Origin: Neotamlana laminarinivorans
Lineage (GTDB): Bacteria; Bacteroidota; Bacteroidia; Flavobacteriales; Flavobacteriaceae
NCBI RefSeq assembly: GCF_020523925.1
Contig: NZ_JAJAPW010000004.1
Span: forward strand, 124,001 to 188,000
Length of the DNA stretch: 64,000 nt
Direction of reading: 5' to 3'
Within the stretch, counting starts at the first letter, position 1; the number at the start of each line of letters is the position of its first letter. The notes under the pieces are model-generated. The model was not told the DNA's origin and ran no database searches. It was given only the letters and a program-made list of their open reading frames with translations. Position numbers and translations under genes: made by a program. Of the stretch, positions 26,417-35,351 are shown piece by piece.

Positions 26417-27222
26417 TGAATAAAAGAACTATATATTCTGCAATAGCCATTATTTTAGTTATTGGTGTTTATGGTTACGAACATTTTCTAAAGGAAGAAG
26501 ATAAAGTTGAAACTGTTTTAGAAGGCACTAAAGCAAAACAAAATACAAACGAGTATTTTCTGCCAACAAGCACAACGGGTCAAATAGTACATCATAGCGG
26601 ATATTCGTTATCGTATAGTGAAACTCATGAACAAGCAGAATGGGTGGCGTACGAATTAAAAAAGGAGCATTTAACTAATACTAATTTTAAACGTCCTTAT
26701 TTCGAAATTGATGATGCCGTAAAAACAACGGCTGCACATTGGAGAAATTATAAAAATTCGGGTTACGATCGCGGGCATCTTTGTCCTGCAGGCGATAGAA
26801 AGTATAGTAAAACGGCTCACGACGAAACATTTTTAACCAGTAATATAAGTCCGCAAGAGCACGAATTTAATGCTGGAATTTGGAATACTTTAGAGCAAAA
26901 AGTACGCTATTGGGCTAATAAATATAATGGTGTTTTTGTTGTTACAGGAGGTGTTTTACAAGGTAATATGAAAACTATTGGTAGCGAAAATGTATCGGTG
27001 CCTAATAAATTTTTTAAAGTATTAATTGACAACAATACAGGCACTACTAAAATGATTGCTTTTTTATTACCACATGAAAATTCACGAAAGCCTTTATATG
27101 AATTTGTTGTTTCTGTTGATGACATTGAAGCCTTAACAGGAATAGATTTTTTTCCAGAATTAGATGATGATATAGAAAACAAACTTGAAGCTTCAAGCAG
27201 TTATAAAGGTTGGAGTTTTTAG
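26416..27222 (+). CDS. DNA/RNA non-specific endonuclease (NUC1/EndA-type), exported
   Basis: A 268-residue beta-beta-alpha-metal nuclease. The N-terminal hydrophobic stretch (residues 5-20) is a signal or membrane anchor, so it acts outside the cytoplasm. The family motif is GYDRGHLCPAGDRK with catalytic His121. The metal-binding Asn lies in the following region (FLTSNISPQEHEFNAGIWNTLE). It shares a TAATG stop/start with pafA, so the two are co-translated. The pair would turn extracellular nucleic acid into nucleotides and then free phosphate (inference). Confidence 0.92.
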   Translation: MNKRTIYSAIAIILVIGVYGYEHFLKEEDKVETVLEGTKAKQNTNEYFLPTSTTGQIVHHSGYSLSYSETHEQAEWVAYELKKEHLTNTNFKRPYFEIDDAVKTTAAHWRNYKNSGYDRGHLCPAGDRKYSKTAHDETFLTSNISPQEHEFNAGIWNTLEQKVRYWANKYNGVFVVTGGVLQGNMKTIGSENVSVPNKFFKVLIDNNTGTTKMIAFLLPHENSRKPLYEFVVSVDDIEALTGIDFFPELDDDIENKLEASSSYKGWSF

Positions 27223-27243
27223 GGGTGTTAGTTGTTAGTTGGT

Positions 27244-27267
27244 GTCCTGCTGAGCGCAGTCGAAGCA
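27244..27267 (+). repeat. Dispersed palindromic repeat (GAGCGCAGTCGAA core), intergenic copy
   Basis: GTCCTGCTGAGCGCAGTCGAAGC lies in the gap after the nuclease gene. Its core TGAGCGCAGTCGAA is shared with 48584-48597 inside the alpha-2-macroglobulin gene and, in variant form, with 54900-54913. Confidence 0.65.
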
Positions 27268-27317
27268 TAACATCTAAATTACAACGATTTAACCTTACAG
27301 CAATAGCATTTAACTAC

Positions 27318-27527
27318 TTAATGCTTTTGGGTTGCAATGTAATAGGCTCGACTTTTAATGTTACAACAACCTTGATGCTTAGTGCTGTCTGATTTTAAAC
27401 CATTAGGAGCCATACAGCTTTTGGAGGCAATTGTATTTTTTAATGCGATAATTTTAGGTTCAGGTTTTAACTTGCTTAAAAAGTAAGTTCCAAGGCCGAT
27501 TAAAACTATAAGTGTAAAATATTTCAT
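27318..27527 (-). CDS. Small single-pass membrane protein, unknown
   Basis: A 69-codon frame whose ATG directly abuts the stop of the glycosyltransferase gene (TAAATG on the minus strand), the spacing of a coupled gene. It encodes a hydrophobic N-terminal helix (YFTLIVLIGLGTYFL) followed by a basic, Cys-containing tail with three Cys (SKSCMAPNG, HQGCCNIKS). I recognise no family. It could be a real short membrane protein or a chance frame; tight coupling and a credible membrane helix are the only support. Confidence 0.4.
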   Translation of the reverse strand: MKYFTLIVLIGLGTYFLSKLKPEPKIIALKNTIASKSCMAPNGLKSDSTKHQGCCNIKSRAYYIATQKH

Positions 27528-28376
27528 TTATTTTAATTTTTTAAGCATGCCGTTCCAGCGTAAGTTTCTAATAAATTTTCCTTCTTCTTTATTTACTAAA
27601 AATTCAGGTTTCTCTTTTAAAGCTTTAAAATATCCAGATATATAATCTAGAAATAACTTAAAACTACGTTTTTTATAAGCTAATTTTAAAGCTGAAATTA
27701 ATGTAATAACAAAGCCATATCTCATTTTGTACATGGCTTCCCCTTGTAAATATTTCGATGCTTTATTATAACTAACGCCAGTTGGCTTTAAATGTTTTAC
27801 ATGAAGTGTTTCATCGGTTAAAATTTCCCAACCGTAGTATTTAGCCAAAAGCTCATCTACTGTATCCCAACCCATAGAAGGTTTTAGTTTACCAATATCT
27901 GAAAAGCATTGTTTTCTGTAAGCTTTTAAAGCACCACGAATATGGTCTTTACGGGTTAGGTTCTCTAAAACCCAATGATTGTTTTTTTCAATGTAACAAA
28001 AACCTGCAGCCATTCCTAATTTAGAATTATTTGAAAAATGATCAGCGATAGATTCTAAGTAGTTTTCTGGAAAAATAAGGTCGGCATCGAACTTACATAG
28101 CACATCATAATCATCATTTATAACATTAAAACCTTTGTAAAATGCGTTAATAATTTTGCTTCCTGGTAAGTGTTTGTTCGACGATTTCGAGTTGATTAAC
28201 GTAATCCAATCGTGTTTTTGGCAATAATTTTCAATAATACGCTGCGAATCGTCGGTAGAATTATCATTAACCACAACAACTTGTTTTGGTCTAAGGGTTT
28301 GTTTAACCAAAGATTCTAGGGTTAAACCTATAACATCTTGCTCGTTATGTGCGGGAATTATTATTGAAAAGTCCAT
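27528..28376 (-). CDS. Family 2 glycosyltransferase
   Basis: A 282-residue GT-A-fold enzyme that transfers a sugar from a nucleotide-sugar, probably at the inner face of the membrane. The N-terminus FSIIIPAHNEQDVIG and VVVNDNSTDDS bind nucleotide. The DxD-type metal site is FDADLIFPENY. The acceptor-loop WDTVDELLAKYYGW corresponds to the ED/W region. It follows the FkbM methyltransferase after 2 nt. Together they suggest decoration of a surface glycan, but no full polysaccharide locus is present here. Confidence 0.9.
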   Translation of the reverse strand: MDFSIIIPAHNEQDVIGLTLESLVKQTLRPKQVVVVNDNSTDDSQRIIENYCQKHDWITLINSKSSNKHLPGSKIINAFYKGFNVINDDYDVLCKFDADLIFPENYLESIADHFSNNSKLGMAAGFCYIEKNNHWVLENLTRKDHIRGALKAYRKQCFSDIGKLKPSMGWDTVDELLAKYYGWEILTDETLHVKHLKPTGVSYNKASKYLQGEAMYKMRYGFVITLISALKLAYKKRSFKLFLDYISGYFKALKEKPEFLVNKEEGKFIRNLRWNGMLKKLK

Positions 28377-28378
28377 TA

Positions 28379-29284
28379 TTAATCGGTTATAAACGTTTCA
28401 ATTAAATTTAATTTAGATTTTGGTACAAAAAAGCAATTTCTTATGCCGTTGTCTTTAGACCTTGTAATAGTTTTAACTTCTTTTAATCCTTGTTTTGTGT
28501 GGTTAAAAAACAGATAATTTAAGCTGTTAAAAAAGTCATCCAATTCATTTTCAATTGTATTGTATAACGTTTCGCAAATAACAATAGGTTCATGTTTGGC
28601 AATGGTTTCTTTACTAGCTTTTAAAATAGTAATTTCGGTACCTTCGGTATCCATTTTAATGAGGTCTATTTTGCTTAATTTATTTTGAGTTACAAACTCT
28701 GAAAGTGTAGTTGCTGTTACTGTGTTTTTTATAAAATTTCTAGAGGATGTTTTAGTGCCCGCATTACCTTCGCCGGCTAGGTCATGCTCCAAATATGTGT
28801 ATTTTTTACTTTTTACTTCATAAAAATCGATAGTTCCAGAGTTATCACTTAAAGCCAGATTAATAGGTGAAATTATCGATTCAAAATTATTAATAAGTAT
28901 ATTTTTTTTTAAAAAATGTTTTGGGCCTAGGGCAGGTTCAAAAGCGTAAATCTTAATTTCTGGATTCGCTTTTGCTGCTATTAGCGAGTAATACCCAATA
29001 TTTGATCCAATATCTAGAAAATTTGTAGTTTGCTTACATAATTTTTCGAAAATTTCTGAATACTCAAAATATTTATATCCTTTCCAAAAAAGCAATTGCG
29101 TTAAGTAACTTGTTTGGTTTGTGGCTATTTTAATAATTCCCGAATCGGTTTTTAAGTTAAGAATACCAGAAGGAGGGATCTTTATTTTTTTAGGAATAAA
29201 TGGGTTAATAACATAATTTATATTTCTTAAAACATAATTAATATGTTTTTGATAGATTAATTTATAGATAATTTGTAATATCAT
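28379..29284 (-). CDS. FkbM family methyltransferase
   Basis: A 301-residue SAM-dependent methyltransferase. SAM motif I is NFLDIGSNIGYYSLIA, followed by YAFEPALGPKHFLKKNI, LALSDNSGTIDFYEV and the FkbM-typical IDLIKMDTEGTEITIL. FkbM enzymes usually O-methylate sugars in glycans or natural products. It is first of a leftward unit with the GT2 gene (2-nt gap). Upstream DNA (29285 onward) is AT-rich and leads into a pseudogene. Confidence 0.88.
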   Translation of the reverse strand: MILQIIYKLIYQKHINYVLRNINYVINPFIPKKIKIPPSGILNLKTDSGIIKIATNQTSYLTQLLFWKGYKYFEYSEIFEKLCKQTTNFLDIGSNIGYYSLIAAKANPEIKIYAFEPALGPKHFLKKNILINNFESIISPINLALSDNSGTIDFYEVKSKKYTYLEHDLAGEGNAGTKTSSRNFIKNTVTATTLSEFVTQNKLSKIDLIKMDTEGTEITILKASKETIAKHEPIVICETLYNTIENELDDFFNSLNYLFFNHTKQGLKEVKTITRSKDNGIRNCFFVPKSKLNLIETFITD

Positions 29285-29419
29285 TATGTTTTTTCAATCT
29301 TAAAAGGAGTTTGTAAATATATTTACAATTATAAAAAAGATGGGTGTTTTTCGTTCTAATTTTAATTTTTATGTATTTTTTTAATGCTAACATTAAAAAT
29401 AAATTCTAGGTTTATACTG

Positions 29420-30145
29420 TTAATAGCTATAAAAAAATAAATCAAGCTCAAGGCGGTTTTAATACAGCACTTGTTACAGAATATTTTTTTGGAGAATCTG
29501 TTACAAATATAGGTGATTTAGATGGCGGAAAATTATTTGTTATAAACGGTTAAAAGTATAGGTAAAGTATCTAATAAAGATGGTACGGTATCCGAAAATT
29601 ATTTTTAGAGTTATTAAGAGTTTTGTTTTGCTGGAGATTTAGATAGTGTGAAGGTGGTGTAATATTCTTATTTCAGGTGTTACTAGTAATTCTATCTTTA
29701 GCGTTAGTTATAATGATGTTTAAATGCGTTCTCTTACTTTAAATTGTAATTGAAATGGATAATTAGAAATTACAGGATTAAGCGAACGTTTATTAAGTTA
29801 TTTAATAAAAGAACCCTGGAAATCATGCTAAGTGGTGTTGTTAAATGTTATTTTAGAATGTAAAACGTAATCGAATGATGAACTGTGTTTTAAATTAAAA
29901 CCTTATTTTACGCCAAACAATGATGGTGTGAATGATTTTTGGAATATTAAAACGATGTTTAAAACGATTATACTATTTATATTTTTGATAGGTACGGAAA
30001 GCTTTTAACAACTTTAACCACACAAAGCAACGTATGCGACGGCACATATAGTTAATATGCCGTCCAATGATTATTGGTGTTTAGCGAATATTACATAAAT
30101 GTTGCTTCAAACCAATTTAAATATCACTTTGCATTAAAACGATAA
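29420..30145 (+). pseudogene. Decayed T9SS type-B surface protein (FG-GAP plus CHU_C domain)
   Basis: No open frame spans this stretch, but three-frame reading recovers a protein fossil on the + strand. At about 29438-29550 it encodes FG-GAP-like sequence with FFGESVTNIGDLDGG, then a stop. A second degraded AGDLD unit lies near 29632. From about 29902 it encodes PYFTPNNDGVNDFWNI; after a frameshift IFDRYGKLLTTL and CDGTYS-stop; then in other frames MPSNDYW and the terminal FKYHFALKR with a stop at 30143-30145. These are landmarks of the gliding-motility-associated (type-B) C-terminal sorting domain. Several stops and frameshifts mean it is dead. The 5' end is not definable. Confidence 0.8.
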
Positions 30146-30146
30146 A

Positions 30147-31205
30147 TTAATATTTGTAAACAATAGCGTTTATGTGCATGCCAGCACCTACGCTTGCAAA
30201 TATAATAACATCTTCAGCATTTAATTCATGGTTTTCTAATTGATTTCGTTTAACTAAATCTAGCAATGTAGGTATAGTTGCTACAGAACTATTTCCCAAT
30301 TTATGAATACTCATTGGCATAACATGTTCTGGAGCTTCTAAATTGTAAAGTTTGTAGAAACGCTCTAAAATGGCTTCATCCATTTTTTCGTTAGCTTGAT
30401 GTATAAAAATTTTTTTTACTTCAGAGATAGAAACCCCACTGCTATCTAAACAGGTTTTCATGGCTTGTGGTACATTTGTTAGGGCGAACTCGTATATTTT
30501 TCGGCCGTCCATTTTTATGTAGCGTGTATCATTAACAGTCTCTTGCTTATTAGATTTACCAAAGTATAAATAGTAGGCTTCATCATATGTAAAACTAGCT
30601 GTTTCGTGCGCTAAAATACCACCATCATTATCTGTTGTTTCAATAATAGTTGCACCAGCACCATCAGAAAAAATCATCGCATCTCTATCGTGTTTGTCTA
30701 CAACTCTAGAAAGTGTTTCTGTACCAATTACTAAACAGCGTTTAGCCATACCGGATTTAATGTATGCTTTGGCTTGTATAACACCTTCTACCCAACCTGG
30801 GCAACCAAAAAGAATATCAATGGCAACACATTTTGGGTTTTTTATTCGCAAACTGTGTTTAATTCTAGAGGCTAGGGAAGGTAGTAAATCGCTTTGAATG
30901 GTGTTGTGTTTAACATCTCCAAAATTGTGAGCGACAATAATATAATCTATAGTTTCAGGGTCTATTTTAGCGTCATCAATGGCACGTTCTGCGGCAAAAA
31001 AGCCCAAATCTGAAGAATTTAAATGTTCTTTAGCGTATCGCCTTTCACTAATACCAGTTATGGCTTTAAATTTTTTAACAATTACTTCATTGGGATGTTT
31101 AATTAAAGATCCGTCTGAGTTTAAAAATTCGTGATTATGAAAATTTTCGTTTTTCTCTATAGTACTTGGTATATAACTACCTGTACCTGTTATCTTGATA
31201 TTCAT
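30147..31205 (-). CDS. 3-oxoacyl-ACP synthase III family protein
   Basis: A 352-residue thiolase-fold condensing enzyme. The KAS III triad is visible: Cys135 in LFGCPGWVEG, His in KIFIHQANEKM and Asn in HKLGNSSVA, with the terminal GAGMHINAIV. It condenses an acyl-CoA with malonyl-ACP, or performs a related Claisen reaction. It stands alone, without fabD, fabG or acpP, so it is probably an accessory FabH-like enzyme for a special acyl starter rather than the housekeeping fabH (inference). Its 3' end abuts the pseudogene. Confidence 0.88.
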   Translation of the reverse strand: MNIKITGTGSYIPSTIEKNENFHNHEFLNSDGSLIKHPNEVIVKKFKAITGISERRYAKEHLNSSDLGFFAAERAIDDAKIDPETIDYIIVAHNFGDVKHNTIQSDLLPSLASRIKHSLRIKNPKCVAIDILFGCPGWVEGVIQAKAYIKSGMAKRCLVIGTETLSRVVDKHDRDAMIFSDGAGATIIETTDNDGGILAHETASFTYDEAYYLYFGKSNKQETVNDTRYIKMDGRKIYEFALTNVPQAMKTCLDSSGVSISEVKKIFIHQANEKMDEAILERFYKLYNLEAPEHVMPMSIHKLGNSSVATIPTLLDLVKRNQLENHELNAEDVIIFASVGAGMHINAIVYKY

Positions 31206-31306
31206 AGAACTAAAAATGCCTTATTTATGTAGCCTTGCAATGTAAAGGCTTTTAGTAAAAATGCATTTTTAATTTTATAATTTATTACGATGTTCAAAGG
31301 CTAGTT

Positions 31307-34156
31307 TTAAGCCTCAATATAATCCTCAATAGGTGTGCATGAACATACTAAATTACGGTCGCCAAAGGCATCATCAACGCGACGCACACTTGGCCAAAAC
31401 TTATTGTTTTTTACGTAGTTTAACGGAAATGCAGCTTTTTCTCTTGTGTATGGTAAATCCCACTCGTTGGCGGTAATCATTTCTAAAGTGTGAGGTGCAT
31501 TTTTTAATACATTGTTTGGCTCGTCTTTTGAAACAGAATCGATTTCATTTTTAATCGAAATCATAGCATCACAAAAACGATCTAATTCTGCTTTACTCTC
31601 ACTTTCGGTAGGCTCTATCATTAAAGTGCCAGCCACAGGGAAAGAAACTGTTGGCGCATGAAAGCCATAGTCCATTAAGCGTTTTGCAATATCTGAAACC
31701 TCAATACCATTAGCTTTAAAAGGACGACAATCAACAATCATTTCGTGAGCCGCTCTACCACGTTCACCAGAGTATAAAGTATCAAAACTCCCTTCTAAAC
31801 GCTTTTTAATATAATTAGCATTTAGTATGGCAATTTTAGTAGATTCTGTTAAGCCTTCTGCTCCTAACATTTTTATATATCCATACGATATTAAACATAC
31901 TAATGATGAGCCAAAAGGAGCGCCAGAAATTGCAGAAATTGCTTTTTTTCCTCCAGTTTTTACAACAGGATTTCCAGGTAAAAACGGAACCAATTGTTTG
32001 GCAACACAAATAGGTCCAACACCAGGGCCACCACCACCGTGTGGAATTGCAAATGTTTTATGTAAATTTAAATGACAAACATCGGCACCAATTTGCCCAG
32101 GATTAGTTAAGCCAACTTGTGCGTTCATGTTAGCGCCGTCCATATATACTTGTCCGCCGTTGTCATGAATAATTTTAGTAATTTCTTTAATAGCCGATTC
32201 GTAAACCCCGTGAGTGGATGGGTAAGTTACCATTAAACAAGATAAATTATCTTTGTGTAATTCTGCTTTTTCACGTAAATCGTCGACATCAATATTTCCT
32301 TTTTCTGTAGATTTTGTTACAACAACCTTCATTCCTGCCATTACTGCGCTTGCAGGGTTTGTTCCATGAGCTGATGATGGGATTAAACAAATGTTTCTAT
32401 GATGATCGCCACGAGATTCATGGTAAGCTTTTATAACCATTAAACCAGCAAACTCACCTTGTGCACCAGAGTTTGGTTGTAAAGATGTTGCTGCAAAACC
32501 TGTAATTTCGGTAAGTTGATCTTCTAGTTCTTTTAAAACCGTTAAATAACCTTTGGCTTGTTTGGCTGGTACAAAAGGGTGAATGTTAGCCCATTTAAAA
32601 AAACTTAAGGGTAGCATTTCTGAAGCAGCATTAAGCTTCATGGTACAAGAACCTAATGATATCATCGATTGATTTAAAGCCAAATCTTTGCGTTCTAAAA
32701 ATTTAATGTAACGCATTAATTCGGTTTCGGAATGATAAGTGTTAAATACTTCTGAAGTTAAGAAACTAGAATTACGTTGAAGGTTGTTATCAATGTTATT
32801 TCTTTCTTTTATATCGTTTATTTTGATAGTTTTTTTATCTGCAGCCTCTGCAAAAACTGAAACTATGTAATTTAAATCACGAATAGAAGTGGTTTCGTTA
32901 ATTGAAATTGTTACCGTTTCTTTATCTGGATAATAAAAATTAACTTTCTTCTTGGTGGCAATTTTTTTAATGGTTTTTGCCTTAGCTTTTATTAGGAGCG
33001 TATCAAAATACGATGTGTTTTCTTGTTCGTAACCTAAATCATTTAAAGCCTTTTCTAAAGCTACAGTTTTACTGTGTACACTATTTGCTATAAATTTTAA
33101 GCCTTTAGGCCCGTGATAAACAGCATACATGCTTGCCATAACAGCAAGTAAAACTTGGGCTGTACAAATATTTGAGGTGGCTTTATCGCGTTTAATATGT
33201 TGCTCGCGTGTTTGCAAAGCCATACGTAAAGCACGGTTGTCATCAACATCTTTTGTAACTCCAATAATTCGTCCAGGAATATCTCGCTTATAAGCTTCCT
33301 TGGTGGCAAAATAAGCAGCATGTGGGCCACCGTATCCCATTGGTATTCCAAATCGTTGTGTAGTACCAACAACCACATCGGCACCAAATTTACCAGGCGC
33401 TTCAAGTTTTACTAAACTTAATATATCGGCAGCAACGGCTACCTTAATGTTATTGCTGTTTGCTTTTTCTATAAAGGATTTTATGTCGGTAACTTGACCG
33501 TGTTTTCCAGGATATTGAAGTAGTGCACCAAAGAATTCTTGAGAGAAATCAAATTCACTTTCTTTACCAATAACCAATTCTATACCAATTGGTAAGGCTC
33601 TTGTTTGTAAAAGCGATAAGGTTTGCGGTAAAACATCTTCAGAAACAAAAAACTTATTAATACCTGCTTTTTTTTGATCGCGTGATCTAACTGCAAAAAG
33701 TAAGCTCATGGCTTCTGCTGCGGCGGTACTTTCATCAAGTAAAGAGGCGTTTGCTATTTCCATTCCGGTTAATTCAATAACCATGGTTTGAAAATTTAAA
33801 AGGGCTTCTAAACGGCCTTGAGCAATTTCGGCCTGATAAGGTGTGTAAGCTGTATACCAACCTGGATTTTCTAGAATATTTCGTTGTATAACGGCAGGTA
33901 AAATAGTAGGGTGGTAGCCTAACCCAATATAAGTTTTGTATGCTTTATTTTTTTTAGAAAGTTCATGAATATGCAATAAGTATTCATGCTCTGTCATGGG
34001 TTCGTCTAAATCGAGATTGTTTTTTAGTCGAATATCATCGGGAATAGTTTCATAAATTAACTGATCTAGCGAGTCAATTCCAATAGTTTCAAGCATTAAT
34101 TGTTGGTCGTTTTCACGCGGACCAATATGACGAAGAGCGAAAGCATTTGTGTTCAT
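31307..34156 (-). CDS. gcvP: Glycine dehydrogenase (aminomethyl-transferring), P-protein
   Basis: PLP-dependent P-protein of the glycine cleavage system, which decarboxylates glycine and passes the aminomethyl group to the lipoylated H-protein. The start at the ATG at 34156 gives 949 residues beginning MNTNAFALRHIGPRE, the canonical N-terminus. The 26-residue longer frame reads through the promoter. The full-length fused two-half type is present. The PLP Lys is in HLNLHKTFAIPHGGGGPG (about Lys700), with GTNPASAVMAGM before it. The other gcv genes are not in the window. Confidence 0.96.
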   Translation of the reverse strand: MNTNAFALRHIGPRENDQQLMLETIGIDSLDQLIYETIPDDIRLKNNLDLDEPMTEHEYLLHIHELSKKNKAYKTYIGLGYHPTILPAVIQRNILENPGWYTAYTPYQAEIAQGRLEALLNFQTMVIELTGMEIANASLLDESTAAAEAMSLLFAVRSRDQKKAGINKFFVSEDVLPQTLSLLQTRALPIGIELVIGKESEFDFSQEFFGALLQYPGKHGQVTDIKSFIEKANSNNIKVAVAADILSLVKLEAPGKFGADVVVGTTQRFGIPMGYGGPHAAYFATKEAYKRDIPGRIIGVTKDVDDNRALRMALQTREQHIKRDKATSNICTAQVLLAVMASMYAVYHGPKGLKFIANSVHSKTVALEKALNDLGYEQENTSYFDTLLIKAKAKTIKKIATKKKVNFYYPDKETVTISINETTSIRDLNYIVSVFAEAADKKTIKINDIKERNNIDNNLQRNSSFLTSEVFNTYHSETELMRYIKFLERKDLALNQSMISLGSCTMKLNAASEMLPLSFFKWANIHPFVPAKQAKGYLTVLKELEDQLTEITGFAATSLQPNSGAQGEFAGLMVIKAYHESRGDHHRNICLIPSSAHGTNPASAVMAGMKVVVTKSTEKGNIDVDDLREKAELHKDNLSCLMVTYPSTHGVYESAIKEITKIIHDNGGQVYMDGANMNAQVGLTNPGQIGADVCHLNLHKTFAIPHGGGGPGVGPICVAKQLVPFLPGNPVVKTGGKKAISAISGAPFGSSLVCLISYGYIKMLGAEGLTESTKIAILNANYIKKRLEGSFDTLYSGERGRAAHEMIVDCRPFKANGIEVSDIAKRLMDYGFHAPTVSFPVAGTLMIEPTESESKAELDRFCDAMISIKNEIDSVSKDEPNNVLKNAPHTLEMITANEWDLPYTREKAAFPLNYVKNNKFWPSVRRVDDAFGDRNLVCSCTPIEDYIEA

Positions 34157-34181
34157 TAAAACGAAATTGATATATTTTTCG

Positions 34182-34189
34182 CAAAAATA
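34182..34189 (-). promoter_or_regulatory. Likely -7 element of the gcvP promoter
   Basis: CAAAAATA on the + strand is TATTTTTG on the minus strand, 26 nt upstream of the gcvP ATG. A TTTG -33 candidate lies at 34214-34217 with a slightly long 24-nt spacer. The short leader leaves no room for a glycine riboswitch. Confidence 0.45.
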
Positions 34190-34275
34190 AACAATAAAAT
34201 GCGTGTTTTGTTGCAAATAATGTAAAGTTTTCAACCAAATAAAAACCTTATTAACACTTTGGTTATTTTTGTAAG

Positions 34276-35109
34276 ATGAAAGTATTAAAAAGACTTTTTA
34301 ATTTTTATTTGCAAAGTAGTATTCATGTAGCTTTATCGGTTGTGTCACTTACGCTAATAACGCTTTTTGAGTTTAATATTTTATATACCCCGTCGTTACT
34401 TTATTTTGTTTTTTTTGCTTCGGTTACGGGCTATAATTTTGTTAAGTATTTTGGTGTCGCAAAATTCCATCATATTAGTTTAACAAAATGGCTTAAAGTT
34501 ATCCAGATATTTTCGCTTATATGTTTTTTATTAATGTGCTTTTTTGCTTTTAAGTTAAGTAGTAAAACATTGTATTGCATTTTTGGTTTGGGGTTAGTAA
34601 CTTTTTTATATGCTATACCGTTTTTGCCAAAGCACTTTTTTTTAGATAATAAACAAAACTTAAGGAGTATAGGTGGTCTTAAAATTTACTTAATTGGTTT
34701 AGTTTGGAGTGGTGTTACGGTTTTGTTACCAGTAATTGAAGGAGGACTATCTATTTCTGTAGATGTTTTTATAACGGCATTACAAAGATTTGTTTTTATA
34801 ATTGCTCTTATGCTTCCTTTTGAGATACGAGATTTAAAATATGATAGTTTAAAATTATCTACAGTGCCTCAAAAAATAGGAGTAAAACCAACAAAAGGTC
34901 TTGGAGTGATTTTGTTGGTTTTATTTTTTATTATGGAGTTTTTTAAAGATGAGGTAAACTTGTTGTTTACAACTATTTTACTTTTTACAACAATTATAAC
35001 ATTATTGTTTATACTGTTATCAAAAGTTAAGCAAAAAGAATATTACAGTGCGTTTTGGGTAGAAGCTATACCTATTTATTGGCTTATGTTGCTTTTAATG
35101 TTTCGATAA
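34276..35109 (+). CDS. UbiA-like polytopic membrane protein
   Basis: A 277-residue protein with seven to nine membrane helices. The layout and the loop EIRDLKYDSLKLSTVPQKIG resemble the second Asp-rich motif of UbiA-type prenyltransferases. The first motif, normally NDxxDxxxD, reads TGYNFVKYFG here and lacks the acidic residues, so prenyl-transfer activity is doubtful. It could be a divergent family with an unknown substrate. It is divergent from gcvP (about 120-bp gap), and its 3' end overlaps the convergent small ORF by 15 nt. Family placement is tentative. Confidence 0.7.
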   Translation: MKVLKRLFNFYLQSSIHVALSVVSLTLITLFEFNILYTPSLLYFVFFASVTGYNFVKYFGVAKFHHISLTKWLKVIQIFSLICFLLMCFFAFKLSSKTLYCIFGLGLVTFLYAIPFLPKHFFLDNKQNLRSIGGLKIYLIGLVWSGVTVLLPVIEGGLSISVDVFITALQRFVFIIALMLPFEIRDLKYDSLKLSTVPQKIGVKPTKGLGVILLVLFFIMEFFKDEVNLLFTTILLFTTIITLLFILLSKVKQKEYYSAFWVEAIPIYWLMLLLMFR

Positions 35110-35349
35110 TTCTTTTTTAAACTTCATTTCTAACGCTTCTCTTTCTTTTAGATTAAGGCATTCAGCGTTCGATGACTTTACTACATTAGTAAGTTTTTTG
35201 TTTCTTTTGTAATATTTTTGAGTCACATTACAATATATAAGACGAATGTTTAATTTTATTTTTTCCCATGAGCTAGCCTCATCATATTGTGCTTTATCAC
35301 AAATGTGTTTTGCTTCGTCACAACTTATAAATAATACGCTTTTCTTCAT
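35095..35349 (-). CDS. Small protein downstream of ECF sigma factor, possible anti-sigma
   Basis: An 84-residue soluble basic protein from the ATG at 35349, beginning two bases after the sigma-factor stop and therefore translationally coupled to it. It contains SCDEAKHICDKAQYDEASSWEKIKLNIRLIYC, whose Cys/His spacing and helix resemble the N-terminal part of small zinc-binding anti-sigma-like proteins that follow ECF genes in flavobacteria. No membrane helix is present. Role as a sigma partner is inferred from position and this pattern only. Confidence 0.65.
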   Translation of the reverse strand: MKKSVLFISCDEAKHICDKAQYDEASSWEKIKLNIRLIYCNVTQKYYKRNKKLTNVVKSSNAECLNLKEREALEMKFKKELSKH

Positions 35350-35351
35350 TT

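Noticed and set aside
27210-27392. 60-codon + strand frame after the nuclease
   Set aside because: It crosses the dispersed repeat and overlaps the better supported minus strand small ORF.
29311-29328. Perfect 18-bp palindrome TTGTAAATATATTTACAA upstream of fkbM, possible operator
   Set aside because: In AT-rich DNA a 9-pair palindrome is expected about once per 64 kb by my rough estimate, and there is no second site.
34157-34275. Glycine riboswitch upstream of gcvP
   Set aside because: The probable leader is about 20 nt and no riboswitch-like conserved core is visible.
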